NCBI GenBank assembly: GCA_036971475.1
Contig: JBAIZL010000242.1
Span: forward strand, 149,727-213,726
From: Prosapia bicincta
Lineage: Eukaryota > Arthropoda > Insecta > Hemiptera > Cercopidae
DNA: 64,000 bases
Direction: 5' to 3'
Made by a program: the position numbers and the translations under genes
In this document: piece by piece, positions 34,061 to 45,691 of the stretch
How positions within the stretch are numbered: the stretch's first letter is position 1
Layout of the letters: each line of letters begins with the position of its first letter
Notes under the pieces: generated by a model
The model's input: the letters and a program-made list of their open reading frames with translations, nothing else
Told to the model about the DNA's origin: nothing
The model's database searches: none

Positions 34061-36994
34061 TGACATGAGAATTATTTATTCAGACTGGTCGTCGTAAAAC
34101 TGAAAAAACTCAAGTCCAAACACAAATAACGATAAACTCAACATTTTGTCTTTATGAAAAGTAAACACATTTATAAAATGGTAAAACTCCTGTAATTTCT
34201 TTAAATATAAATATCAAAACAACACAAAATTAAAATTGTATATGATATCTGAAAATATTTATTGGCCGTAGTACTGTACATGCAATTTGTAAATATATCT
34301 TATGTATCTATTGATACTCTCCCTGCAAAGGTCCGTGTGTGTGTTTGTATGTAAACTCTTTTAATCTTTTGCCTCATTTCTTTGTTTATACAAGGTACAG
34401 GAAAAAAGGATAGATGCAACCAGTAGTCTATACATATGGTTTTTGCAAGAACAAAACCTAACGGATTTCTTAGGTCGTAAAAGGTAGTTTTAAATGTATG
34501 AAGAACGAATTAAAATGTATATATTTATAATGCGTAGGGTTGTGATCAATTTAATAAGCTAGAAAATCTCAAATGAGTGGAAATAGTTTACTTTTTGCGA
34601 TTTTGGACGTTGATAACGTTTTAGTAACAAATCGTGTTCAAACTGTGATGAAATCTACTTTTTGAAAACGACTTGCTGAACACATCTTCGAGTATGATTT
34701 AGTTTGAAATCACATTCGTAATGTTTGCAACGCATATTGTGTATCTTTTTCTAAAAGCCATTAATGGGTCGCTCTGATACCCTCTAATACAATGCATTAG
34801 TCGTTATCAGAAATTAGATAAAAGCATGATCAATGAATAATCATTTGGCTGTTTATCTTAATAACAATTTAGTACACAGAAAGAAGTCAATGCTTTGACA
34901 TCGACAGCAGAAAAATACAAGCACGGACACTATTTAATGTTAATTTAAAAGTATCATAATTATATTGCTATACTCTACGTCTCTACTAGGGTCTGCATAA
35001 ATACAACAGATGCATCTGCCATTATTGATGTCCTCCATCTATGACACTAGTAAGTTTTATACGAAATTAAAATATAGTTTATGATCAAAGTAGAGAAATT
35101 GGCAAGTATAGCTTAGATAGACGTAATCGATTTTGCAAAAACAAATTATACCTGGTGATGTAAAATGTCTTCAGAAACGAATGAAAATATTAAAAATTTG
35201 TGCTGGCGCCCAGAAATTATATAAAATTATAAAGAAACATTTAATTTTACTTAAACAAATAGGAAACCTTATAAAATCAGGTTTTTTTATATGACGGTAC
35301 AATAAGTGGTACTACATTACAATATAGTTATATTACAATATACTTGTAGCTTCAACTTATTCGGTTAGAATAGATTTGACTTTTAAAATATGATTACATT
35401 TAATAATACACGAGATAAACAGATCATGAGTTGTGAAATACTGCCTCCTTGTTCGCTAAGGCGACGGAAAACATATACTATTACTAAGGCCACTTTATTT
35501 GTCAACAGTTATCTTATACCAACAAACGGTTTTTATGTTATTAAATCTTTCCTAGCCGGACACATTATAGCTATATTATAATACACAGTAGTGTGACAAA
35601 GTGTTGTTTTATAAAAAAAACCTTCATTTATAACAAGGGTTTAAAGTGGGTTTAAAAAGGTGGGTTGTAAAGTGAGATTGTTTGCCTAGAAATGTTTAAT
35701 TTCCATTGCGTCAGCATCAGGTTTAATTATTTGATTTTTGTATTCATAAGAACATTCAGCATTGCCAGGTGTATTGCTAGATGATAGTTGTCTGCCACTT
35801 CTAGTGGAGCCGTTTCCACTGCACTTCTCGTTTGTGCTGCCAAACATCTTACATATCTGTGTACTCGCACTGCATCTGCGTATTAATAGAGCCCCAAATA
35901 CTGGCACAGCTTTGACACATTAATCATTACTTTAATTGGTTAATTTTAACTCTTAAATTTAAAATTAGGGATATCTAACATTCAGTCTTTATATAATATT
36001 AAACAAATTGAGATAAAAACCAGAGGCCTTTATTCCTTTTTCCAACAAATAACACATGTAAAAGCTTGACTATACTACCCCTCACTTTTGATGTTATAAA
36101 GCGTACAGCAATTTCGGGTGAAGCGTCCCTTTGTCAATTCGGACCGCAGCTGACCTTTAGCCTTTAATAGGGTTGGGAAAAATACGGTCCTTTGAGATTT
36201 TAGGAGCAATTATATCGAACAACTTTGTTAAAAGTAGTGTAACTGAGTGTTGGGTGTAAATTATTTCACAATTTCGGCTATGTGGATTTGTTAATATGAT
36301 TTAGTTTATGTGAAATATTTAAGTAAAGATATCCTTGTGTAAATATAGTTTGTGAAAATCAGATGTTTGAGTACAACAAATTATAAGTCCACCATAAATT
36401 GTTCTTTTTATTTATAAAAGAAGGTTTTTTTTTAATGCAAAGAAAACAATGTTGCATGTGGCGGACGAGAAAAGGAAGATAATTAGGGACGTAAAACACC
36501 TCTGATCTAGGAGGCCGGAAAAATCGTGGGCCAATTCACCAGGTCTCACACGAGACAGACCTACGGCTTAATCGGAGCGATAGTGAGGTGTTATAATGAG
36601 TGTAACCGGTAGTTACACGCTGTTTATGTTGACGTTTTGAGTGTATATATAAATGATTTCAGCTCCAGTAGATTCTTTTAGTTTTTTTTGTACCGTGTAA
36701 AGCCGTACAGTGGAATGGTATTACGGTTTATTTTAATGCATTTTGAGATAATTTAAAATTATTGAAGAATGTTTTCTATTTTAACATACTATGTATGGAG
36801 TCATAGAGATATGCCCTGTCCTCTTGTATGGATTACGTTAAAAATTATGAGATAGCTCTCATGTTATATCCCATAGGAAGCGGGGGAGCAAGGCTCGAAC
36901 GGACAAGGACGTTAAAACATTTGAAAAGACTGTAACACCCGTTAAATACTGATACACTCCGAAGTAAGGTTAACAGACGAGGTTGATACATATG
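34061..36994. other. AT-rich non-coding DNA
   Basis: No convincing gene. The minus frame at 35686-35907 (73 codons, Ser- and Cys-rich, ending YEYKNQIIKPDADAMEIKHF) lies in slightly less AT-rich DNA and might be a decayed exon, but no domain is seen. Around 36540-36620, CAGACCTAC and TGAGGTGT in the order of the 170 bp satellite suggest another weak relic. Confidence 0.4.
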
Positions 36995-38190
36995 TACAAC
37001 CTAAAGATCCTATCTTGAGCCAGCTGAGACAAGACAGATGTGTTCAGATATTTTCACTTCTGAAGAGAGTTTGTAACTCAGTGTTGAACAATCTATTATA
37101 TAAGAAATTATGGAAGTTATTTTGTGCCAATACAATTTAATATGTTCATAAAACATTTTGAAAACTAAAGACTAATTGGATCCAGTTGGCATAAGACAGA
37201 CATGTCTGGAGAGCACTTGTGAACTCGGCCTTGGATGTTTCGCTCCAAGGTAGTTATATAAGTTATTTTGTGCCAATACAGTTTGAATCTTTTCATTAAA
37301 AAATGTCTAAAGTAAAGGCTTTGATTGGATTCAGTTACCACAAGAAATGTCTGAAGAGGTCTAGAGAACTCAGTGTTGAAAGTTTCTCTTACTGAAATAA
37401 TTTCATCAATATTTTGTGCTAATACAATTTGAATCTTTTCATAAAACATTTCCTAAACTAAAGATTCTAATTGGATCCAGTTACCACAAGAAATGTCTGA
37501 AGAGGTCTTGTGAACTCAGTGTTGAACGTTTTGCTTATTGAAATAATTTTATCGGTATTTTGTTCTAATACAATATGAATCTTTTCATAAAACATTTTAT
37601 AAACTAAATACTCTAATTGGATCCAGTTACTACAAGAAATTTCTGGAGAGGTCTAGTGAACTCAGTATTCAATGTTTCTCTTACTGAAATAATTTCATCA
37701 ATATTTTGTGCTAATACAATTTGAATCTTTTCATAAAACATTTTTAACTAAAGACTCTAATTGGATCCAGTTACCACAAGAAATGTCTGAAAAGGTCTTG
37801 TAAACTCAGTGTTGAACGATTCACTTACTAAAATAATCTCATCAGTATTTTGTGCTAATATCATTTGAATCTTTTCAAACAATATTTATGAAACCAAAGA
37901 TAATAACTGAATCCAATTAGCACAAGTCCTCCACTTCTGTAGAGCTCTTGTGAACTCGGCGTTTAATGATCCGATCCCTGAAGTAATTACGTCAGGTATT
38001 TTGTGATAATACTTATGAATCTTTTCATAAAATATTTATGAAACAAAAGTCTTAAGTAGATTTAATTGGCAAAAGACTGACACTTGAGAGCCCTTATTAA
38101 CTCAACGATGAAGTTTCTCTTGCTTAAGTAATACCATCAATAATTTTGTGATAATACTACTTGAATCTTTCCTCAAAATATTCATGAAAG
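36995..38190. repeat. ~146 bp tandem repeat, ~8 diverged units
   Basis: TTGAATCTTTTCATAAAAC-type blocks have GAATC at 37284, 37431, 37577, 37723, 37867, 38017 and 38163 (spacings 147, 146, 146, 144, 150, 146). Other unit blocks are ATTGGATCCAGTTACCACAA, GAAATGTCTGAAGAGGTC, GTGAACTCAGTGTTGAA and ATTTTGTGCTAATACAA. Divergence grows towards both ends, so the array is old. The minus frame at 37165-37449 runs through two units and is not a gene. Confidence 0.93.
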
Positions 38191-38877
38191 TATTGTAAAA
38201 CAGTAAAATGGGTAATCCTAGGTATTTACCGAAGCAAACGTTTGCTAAGTTAATATCATAACTAAGTTAATATCATTAAGATGATGGCCTTTTGATAAAA
38301 CGTGCAGAAGAACAAAGTATGTGTTTTAGATTTAGAGTGCGTAGAGAACATAGGCACACGTATTTATTGATCTCGAATGTTGTTTCTTAAATACCATATA
38401 AAATATTAAAATAAGCCACGTATAGAATAAAGAATCCGAAAGGAAGGATTTTCTCTGCTTAAATTTCTTAAGGTTTGTGAAGGGGGATGCTGTAAAAGCA
38501 CTTTTCAATAACATGAAGCCGCAACTAAGTCGGTGAGATTTTGCATCCAAACCCGGTGCCTTCTTGCTTTTAAATCAGTTCTTAACCTCCAATTTTCTCT
38601 GATTTTTTTTTTAATTATTAAAAACCTCGCACTGTGCGCTGATACGAAATTGATGGAATTTTCGAAGTTAATCTACATTCCCAGCTATACGCGCCAAGCT
38701 GTTAATGTAAAAGTAACAACTTTTACACACAACGTTGTTTATCAGCGTTCTTTTAATGTCAAGTTGTTACTGTAAAAGAGTAAGATATGTTATTTAATTG
38801 TAAGAAATATACATTTGTAAAACAAAACAAAATAAATACTCAACTGTCCGCATTTGCAACATCTAAAAGTAAAGAAT
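38191..38877. other. AT-rich non-coding DNA
   Basis: No gene supported. GTAAAAGT-AACA-ACTTTTAC (about 38707-38726) is a perfect 8 bp hairpin, followed by the palindrome ACAACGTTGT. Confidence 0.45.
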
Positions 38878-39195
38878 CTATTTACAACTATTCTTTGAGC
38901 TTAGCCTGTGAGGTTATGTTAGAAAAAATAAAAACATATACAAAACTCACAAATTAATCATTTATTTACTCATACGCGTTTCAATGACAAAGTCATCATC
39001 ATCAGTGAGTGTTACTACCACAAACTCTAACTTAAAACTCACTTGTATGTTAGAGTTTATAGTAGTAACACTCACCGATGACTTTCTCATTGAAACGCGT
39101 ATGAGTAAATAAATGATTAATTTGTGAGTTTTGTGTATGTTTTTATTTGTTTTAACGTAACCTCACAAGCTAAACTCAAAGAATAGTATAAATAG
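38878..39195. mobile_element. inverted pair of Penelope-like tails (same family as 28976-29790)
   Basis: Left arm 38878-~39027 and right arm ~39046-39195 are reverse complements. The outer ends are CTATTCTTTGAGCTTAGCCT on the left and GCTAAACTCAAAGAATAG on the right. The left arm (minus) has CTGATGA (39005-38999), stem GATGAC/GTCATT with loop TTT, GAAA, then CGCGTATGAGTAAATAAATG. The right arm core has decayed to CCGATGA with a broken stem. No coding part remains. Confidence 0.7.
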
Positions 39196-39288
39196 AACTC
39201 AAGTCAATGGAGCTTATTTACAACAGTTTTGCGTTACAATGTTAACAACTGTAGCTATTCGCGTTAGTTCACACACACTCTGTATGAG

Positions 39289-39981
39289 ATGTTTATACTT
39301 AGATATAGTTTTAGGTTTTTCTTTGACAAAGCTAAAAACCTTTTTACTTCACCGTTTTTTCACACGTTGGAATTACGAGTTCTTACATCCCCTAAAGGGA
39401 GGCTAAATAACGTATACACCCCTGTACCTAAAAGTATTAATTTCCCACATTCTGATTGTATTTCCTTTATAGACACTTATTTCCACAAACGTAACCAAAT
39501 TACCAGACTTGTTGACTGCAAAGTTCTTACAGTTATACAATACTTTTCATTGCAAAGAATAACTGATGCAGTGGTTATACAATACTTTCCTTTGCTGAAA
39601 TTTGGAGATCTTACAGTTATACAATACTTTTCTTTGCAAAGAATTGCTGATGCGATGGTTATACAATACTTTCCTTTGCTAAATCTTGGATATCCTATAG
39701 CTAAACAATACTTTCCATTGCTGAAACTTGGAGATCCTATAGTTATACAATACTTTTCTTTACAAAGAATTGCTGATGCGATGGTTATACAATACTTTCC
39801 TTTGCTGAAAAATGGAGATCATGTAGTTATACAATTCTTTTCTTTGCAAAGAATTGCTGATGCAATGGTTATACAATACTTTCCATTGCTGAAACTTGGA
39901 CATCCTATACTTATACAATATTTTCTTTTCAAAGAATTGCTGTTGCAATGTTTATACAATATTTTCCTTACTAAGAATTGA
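39289..39981 (+). CDS. 230-codon frame through the 42 bp repeat (uncertain)
   Basis: ATG at 39289. The first ~80 residues (MFILRYSFRFFFDKAKNLF onward) are unique and basic/aromatic. The remainder is about eleven 14-residue repeats alternating VIQYFSLQRIADAM and VIQYFPLLKLGDPI. The repeat unit is 42 bp, a multiple of three, so a frame that is open in one unit stays open in all until substitutions and indels break it after 39981, while the same repeat continues non-coding to 41115. No signal peptide, domain or homologue is recognised. I think it is more likely a chance frame in a minisatellite than a gene, but its length is the greatest in the window. Confidence 0.2.
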   Translation: MFILRYSFRFFFDKAKNLFTSPFFHTLELRVLTSPKGRLNNVYTPVPKSINFPHSDCISFIDTYFHKRNQITRLVDCKVLTVIQYFSLQRITDAVVIQYFPLLKFGDLTVIQYFSLQRIADAMVIQYFPLLNLGYPIAKQYFPLLKLGDPIVIQYFSLQRIADAMVIQYFPLLKNGDHVVIQFFSLQRIADAMVIQYFPLLKLGHPILIQYFLFKELLLQCLYNIFLTKN

Positions 39982-41115
39982 AGATGTTATAGTTATACAA
40001 TATATTTTTTTCTAATAATTGAAGATGTTCTTTTTTAAAACTTGGAGATCAATCAGCTAAACAAAACTTTTTTTGTTACAACTTTTAGAACTATCAGCTA
40101 CACAATACTTTAATTGCTAAGAATTTAGAATCTGACACCTATAAATTGCTTTACTTTGCCAAGAATTGAAGATACTAAGCCGTACAATACTCTGCTATGT
40201 TAAAACTTGGATATCCTTTAGTTAAACAATACTTTTATTTGCAAAAAATGTAGACCATACACCCATACAATACTTTCCTTTACTATGAATTGAAGATGTT
40301 ATAACTATACAATACATTTCATTCTTAAGAATTAAAGATGCTATAGCTATGCAATACAATTCTTTGTTAAGGATTAAAGAAGGTATAGCTTTACAATACA
40401 TTTATTTCTTAAAAATTAAAGAAGATATAGCTATAAAATACATTTCTTTGCTAAGAATTTAAGATCTCACACCTATACAATACTTCTCTTTACTAAGAAT
40501 TGAAGATGTTATAGCTATACAATACATTTCTTTTTAAGAATTAAAGAAGCTGTAGTTATACAATACATCTCTATGCTAAGAATTTAAGACCTTAAACCTA
40601 TAGAATACTTTTCTTTACTGAGAATTGAAGCTGTTATAGCTATACAATATCTTTCTTAATTAAGAATTAACGAAGTTATAGCCTTAGAATAACTTTCTCT
40701 GCTAAGAATTCAAGACTTTACACCTATACAGTACTTCTCTTTAATTAGAATTGAAGATGTTATAGCCGTACGATACATTTAATTCTTAAGAATTAAAGAT
40801 GCTATAGCTATACAATACTTTTCTTTGCTAATATTTTGAGATCCATTAGTTAAACAATACTTTTATTTACTAAGAATTTAAGGCAATACACATATACAAT
40901 ACATTTTTCTATTTATATAATACTTGACTTTGCTAATAATCTAAAGATTCTATAACTATACAATACATTTATTTTTACGAACTGGAGCTGCTGTAGCTAT
41001 ATAATACTCTTCTTTAGTAAGAATTGAAGATGATATAGCTATACAATACTCTTTGTGCTACAAATTGAAAATTTTCTAGCTACACAATAGTTTCCTTTGT
41101 TAGGAATTGAAACTT
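39520..41115. repeat. 42 bp minisatellite, ~38 units, decaying rightwards
   Basis: AGTTATACAATACTTT..TTTGC blocks recur at 42 bp (for example TTATAC at 39533 and 39575). Two alternating unit types (AAAGAATTGCTGATGC and GAAACTTGGAGATCC) give an 84 bp dimer in the first ~500 bp. Beyond 39980 units are highly diverged (AAGAATTGAAGATGTTATAG). Confidence 0.9.
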
Positions 41116-42109
41116 CGATAGCAAAAGTTAAACTTTGAAATGAAACAATTTGTTTTAAAAAAACCTTTTAACTATAACGAGCATGAAAAATAAAAATGAC
41201 TATAATTGCATACGGGGTGATAAAAACGCATTCTTGTTTCCAAAGAATTGCCAACTCTTCCCATTTCTGCTACAGTTGTACAGCGGGGCAAGTTTTTCTA
41301 TATTGGTAGACTGAAAACGTAGATGAGATCGAGCATGACGAAAAATAGATTGACAAATATTGCTGTCAGTCGTTTTATCGCGATATTAAAGTGCACATTG
41401 TCGAAGTTAAATATACGATTTGTCAGATCAAAACGAAAGAAAATTGTTTTCTATAGAAAATTGTGAATTCAGATACTATAATTCTAAGATTATAGTTTTT
41501 AAAACTTATAAATAATTGTTGCGGTGTAAATGTTTTGTTAATTAGTAAAAAATTATTGTTTCCTTCAATTTCCTCTATGTGTAATAATCCTAATCCTCTG
41601 AGGGCAGGAAACGACAAAGTCAAGCAGTACAACAGCAAATCCAGGGTAGAGGGCTTGGATCAATGACTAAGGAAACCGATCCCTTGCAGCATTAGGATAT
41701 TATGAAGCTTTGTTTTCATTGTATTTATGAGTAGCAGGTATTGCTTTATTTATAAACACGCTTCTTTACATATAAACTATATTGTTATATAGAGGCAGAA
41801 TATTGACGTGTATTGCTTTTTTTTCGTCTCTGAGATAGATTTTTTTATTATCTATTTCTAGTATCAAAACTATAATTTTCTTTGTAGAGAAAACATTGAA
41901 TTTTATATGCGGTAGCATGCGTTAAATTGCTATAAGTAAACTATAGTCAGACTTGAATGTGTTTCTTTTTTGGAAATAATATGTTGAATACATGATCTAT
42001 TAAAACTTCTCGGTGCCTTGACATGAGTTAAAATCAGATTAAGCCTAAGGGCTGTCATGAACATAGTGTATCATAAATAAACAATCTTATTTTGTCAATT
42101 CTGTGCTAC
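41116..42109. other. AT-rich non-coding DNA
   Basis: Nothing recognised. Confidence 0.5.
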
Positions 42110-42620
42110 GTCCAAACGTATTTAAAGTTTATGGTTTTAGTTTGTGGTTTTTGTTTATGGTGTACTTTATGGTTTTACGTTTGTCGTTTTCGTTTATGGT
42201 TTAAGTTTGTGATTTAGTTTGTGGTACAGTTTATGGTTTTACGTTTGTGGTTTTCGTTTGTGATTTAGTTTATGGTTTTACGTTTGTGTTTTTTGTTTGT
42301 GATTTAGTTTATGGTTTTAGTTTGTCGTTTTCGTTTATAGTTTTAGTTTGTGGTATAGTTTATAGTTTTACGTTTGTGGTTTTCGATTGCGATTTAGTTT
42401 TTTAGATTTAGTTTGTGGTTTAGTTTATAGTTTTACGTTTGCCGTTTTCGTTCATGGTTTTAGTTTGTGATTTAGTTTATGGTTTTACGTTTGTGGTTTT
42501 CGTTTGTGATTTAGTTTATAGTTTTACTTTTGTGGATTTTGTTTGTCATTTAGTTTGTGGTATAATTTATAGTTTCACGTTTGTGATTTAGTTTATGGTT
42601 TACGTTTGTAGTTTAGGAAG
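42110..42620. repeat. G/T-rich 12-14 bp minisatellite
   Basis: Irregular tandem of TTTATGGTTTTACG, TTTGTGGTTTTCG and TTTGTGATTTAG words. The plus strand is almost devoid of C and low in A outside fixed positions, giving strong strand asymmetry. Partial higher-order order (Mode ACG, CG, AG) repeats about every 38-50 bp. Confidence 0.88.
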
Positions 42621-42911
<291 letters not shown>

Positions 42912-45691
42912 TACACTGTTATGTAACAAAAGCACACAAATCTGAAACATAGACATAAAACAACAAACAAAACAAAAACAAGATAATATATAGTAAATAA
43001 TATATTTTTAAAAATGACGACAGTATAAAAAGTTCAACAAATATTGTAATACTGTAACAAGAACATGTTATACAATATTTAATTCCATACAAACCACGAC
43101 GGGTCAGAACATACCTCTTGCAGTGTTAATGACAGGCATCAACCCCCTTCCCTAGACAGCATCGGGCTGAAGTCTAAAACGTTTTCCCAATTAGTTACTT
43201 TTGCCGACGTTCCGTCATGTCTCACATTTATTGCGATAGTTCAGTAGAACGTTTCTTCTATTCATCAGGAAACAAAAATAAAATTTGAAAATTTCGTTAT
43301 TTTAATGTTTCCCGGTTTAAAAGTTATTAATAGTTATTACAAACTCAAATGTTTACCAAATTAAGGGAAGTGGTTTTAAAGTCATTGTTGCCAACTTGGT
43401 GTTAAACTGATTGTTGAATGAGATATTTGTAAGTTATCATCCCGCTGCAGCCTTAAACTAGATTTAAATACAAAGTTTTGCAACAAAGATTTAAACTTCT
43501 GTCAACTTAAAACTTTAAATTAAATTTATTAATTAAATGAATTATTAAAGCGACTTCTTCAATTAAATTTATTCAAACTGCATGTTTTATATTTTAAGGC
43601 GATTATCCACTTTAATTATTATCACCTATGAAGGGTAGGGACTGTAGTCTAAGTATATAAAGGTAACGTTCTCTGATTAGGAAGATAGTAAAGGGAAATG
43701 TTTTATCTGAACAAGGTTGCTTACTGGAACTGGGTATAATAATCTCCTGGAACTCGCATTAGAGGCAAATGACGGCTACAACGAACAGGTGCCTTTCCTA
43801 AAGTAAATCCCCTCTTTACTGGGCTTAGAGGAAATACCCCAGTAAAGGGGTTATCTCCAAGAAAATTCCGTTATGTATGAGTGTTTGCCAAAATATTTTA
43901 TCAAAAAGACCCGAATCGTTTTCCTTTTCTATTCTGTTACTTGCCTGTTATGTTGAATCTAGAATCCGTTTAGACCCTGGTATGTGAAAACATGCTGGGA
44001 ATGTTTACGCAAGCGACCTTCAAATGCCAAAGCCAGTAAATGTAGCCCAAAGACTGGAGTGTTATCAGGTTAGTCTCGAACCAGCATTCTGACAACCTGA
44101 GCTATCGATTACACACATCTGTATGGCCTCGATAGAGAGCAGGTTTAGTTCAAAAGTCTTGATCTCTCCCATCTCACAGCACCAAGTGAGGTTCCAGTCC
44201 AACTGTAACTCAACACTACTCCGCGCTTATTAATACCAATTTGAAACAATACTTTGACAAAGAGCAAAACCAATAATACATTAAAACGCCGTTTACAATT
44301 CGCCATTAAAATGCAAGTGAATGTAAATGGTGAAATGGCAAGTGCAACTGTCAAGCAAAATATGAAGAAAATGTGAACGACGTGAAAATAAATGTTGGAA
44401 AATACCAGGGTCGGACCACTTTTAGGGTGAAGTGTTTACAATTTATTTCATGAAGTGGAATAAGATACGACCTTGTTTCACACACATTTGCCTGCTTCGC
44501 TTTCTCCTTAAGTAAATTCGCAGGGCTCTTCGTCACTGCAGTGTTTAAAATTCCTGCCATGAACTGGAACATGCGATAGGAGCCTTTCTCCTATACATAC
44601 TCCTTTCCCCCTTAAAATGCATATCTAGTACGGTCTCAAGTCTAGACCCTTTTTCAAACGTCTTGTTAGTCCACTTCTGTTTTTCTCAGAACTTGTGTCT
44701 GAAATATGGGAGGTTATATAGAACGTATTTTGAAACCAACTCCGCGAATACTACCTGAAACTAATGATTCCTGCAACAGGTTCCCGTAGTCAACTTACAC
44801 ACGCTCTCCAAAACTACTCCAAACCAGCAGAACCTTCCCACAGTTTGATTTAAAGCAGGATAGGAGCGGGTCTGTGCAGTACCTCCTAGAGAACAAGGCC
44901 AGAGCGCTCTGACGTCACAACCTATGAGACGTATAGCATTGAGGCTGACGAGTCTTATCGTTTTAATTGATAAAATTTTTTAATAATTTTCAAATTCCAG
45001 AAAAATGACTAAAATTTGTTCAAAATAATAAAGTAGGTAGAGGTCCTATATTTAAATTATTACATGATCCAGACCCTGTTGTTACATTTTCAGTTGTTAT
45101 TTGCAGTAGATTTAAATTAGAAACCTTCTTGTTCGGCAAAGATATATCTATTGATGTGTGCAAGAAGAAAACGGCATTTCTGTGTAATAAGATTTGTGAA
45201 ATTTAATGCTATAGAGAAACAAAAGAAGCAAAATAACGACAATGGCAATTAATCATTAATAATAAGTCAACTATCCAGTATTATATGCAATCTGTCCTCT
45301 GAAAAATGTGAAAAACTGCAAACTTATTCACTGCAGAAGAAATTATATTACTGGCCATACCTAAATAAATATTAAGATATCCAACTGATACTATGGCACT
45401 GTCTTCACTACTGTATACAATAAGTCTCCATGCATACAACTGTCTAATACGATTAAATGTTATTACTCTACCTCATCTAAAAACTGTTAAAACTGTGTAG
45501 TAACTTTTAGCCAACTAATGAGTCAAGTGTGGAAAAAAGGTAGCTTTATTTACTTATGCTTAACCACAATGCAGATTTTTAAAACAATCTGAAAAAAATA
45601 ATCCTCCTAATGCATGAAATTCACATCCAATCTTTCTAGATTATATGGGATAATATAGTAAGTACTGCTTGTAAGAACTCATCTATTGCCA
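42912..45691. other. AT-rich to moderate-GC non-coding DNA
   Basis: No supported gene. Two minus frames (44145-44354 and 44351-44572) have no domain. On the minus strand about 44102-44060 reads ATAGCTCAGGTTGTCAGAAT and GGTTCGAGAC, like Pol III A and B boxes with the anticodon arm deleted (possible SINE relic). AGAGCGCTCT (44901-44910) overlaps a perfect CRE-like TGACGTCA (44910-44917). Confidence 0.45.
43809..43850. repeat. strong hairpin
   Basis: CCCCTCTTTACTGGG (43809-43823) pairs with CCCAGTAAAGGGG (43838-43850) around a 14 nt loop. The stem is complete apart from a two-base bulge. Function unknown. Confidence 0.7.

Noticed and set aside
35686..35907. 73-codon minus frame as a gene
   Set aside because: It is slightly better in composition than its neighbours, but there are no domain, splice-supported partners or repeats to back it.
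37165..37449. 94-codon minus frame with internal repeats
   Set aside because: It runs through two ~146 bp units; the 146 bp period is not a multiple of three, so the similar segments are in shifted frames.
44060..44102. Functional tRNA gene on the minus strand
   Set aside because: A-box- and B-box-like words are only ~14 nt apart, with no room for an anticodon arm, and no acceptor stem pairs.
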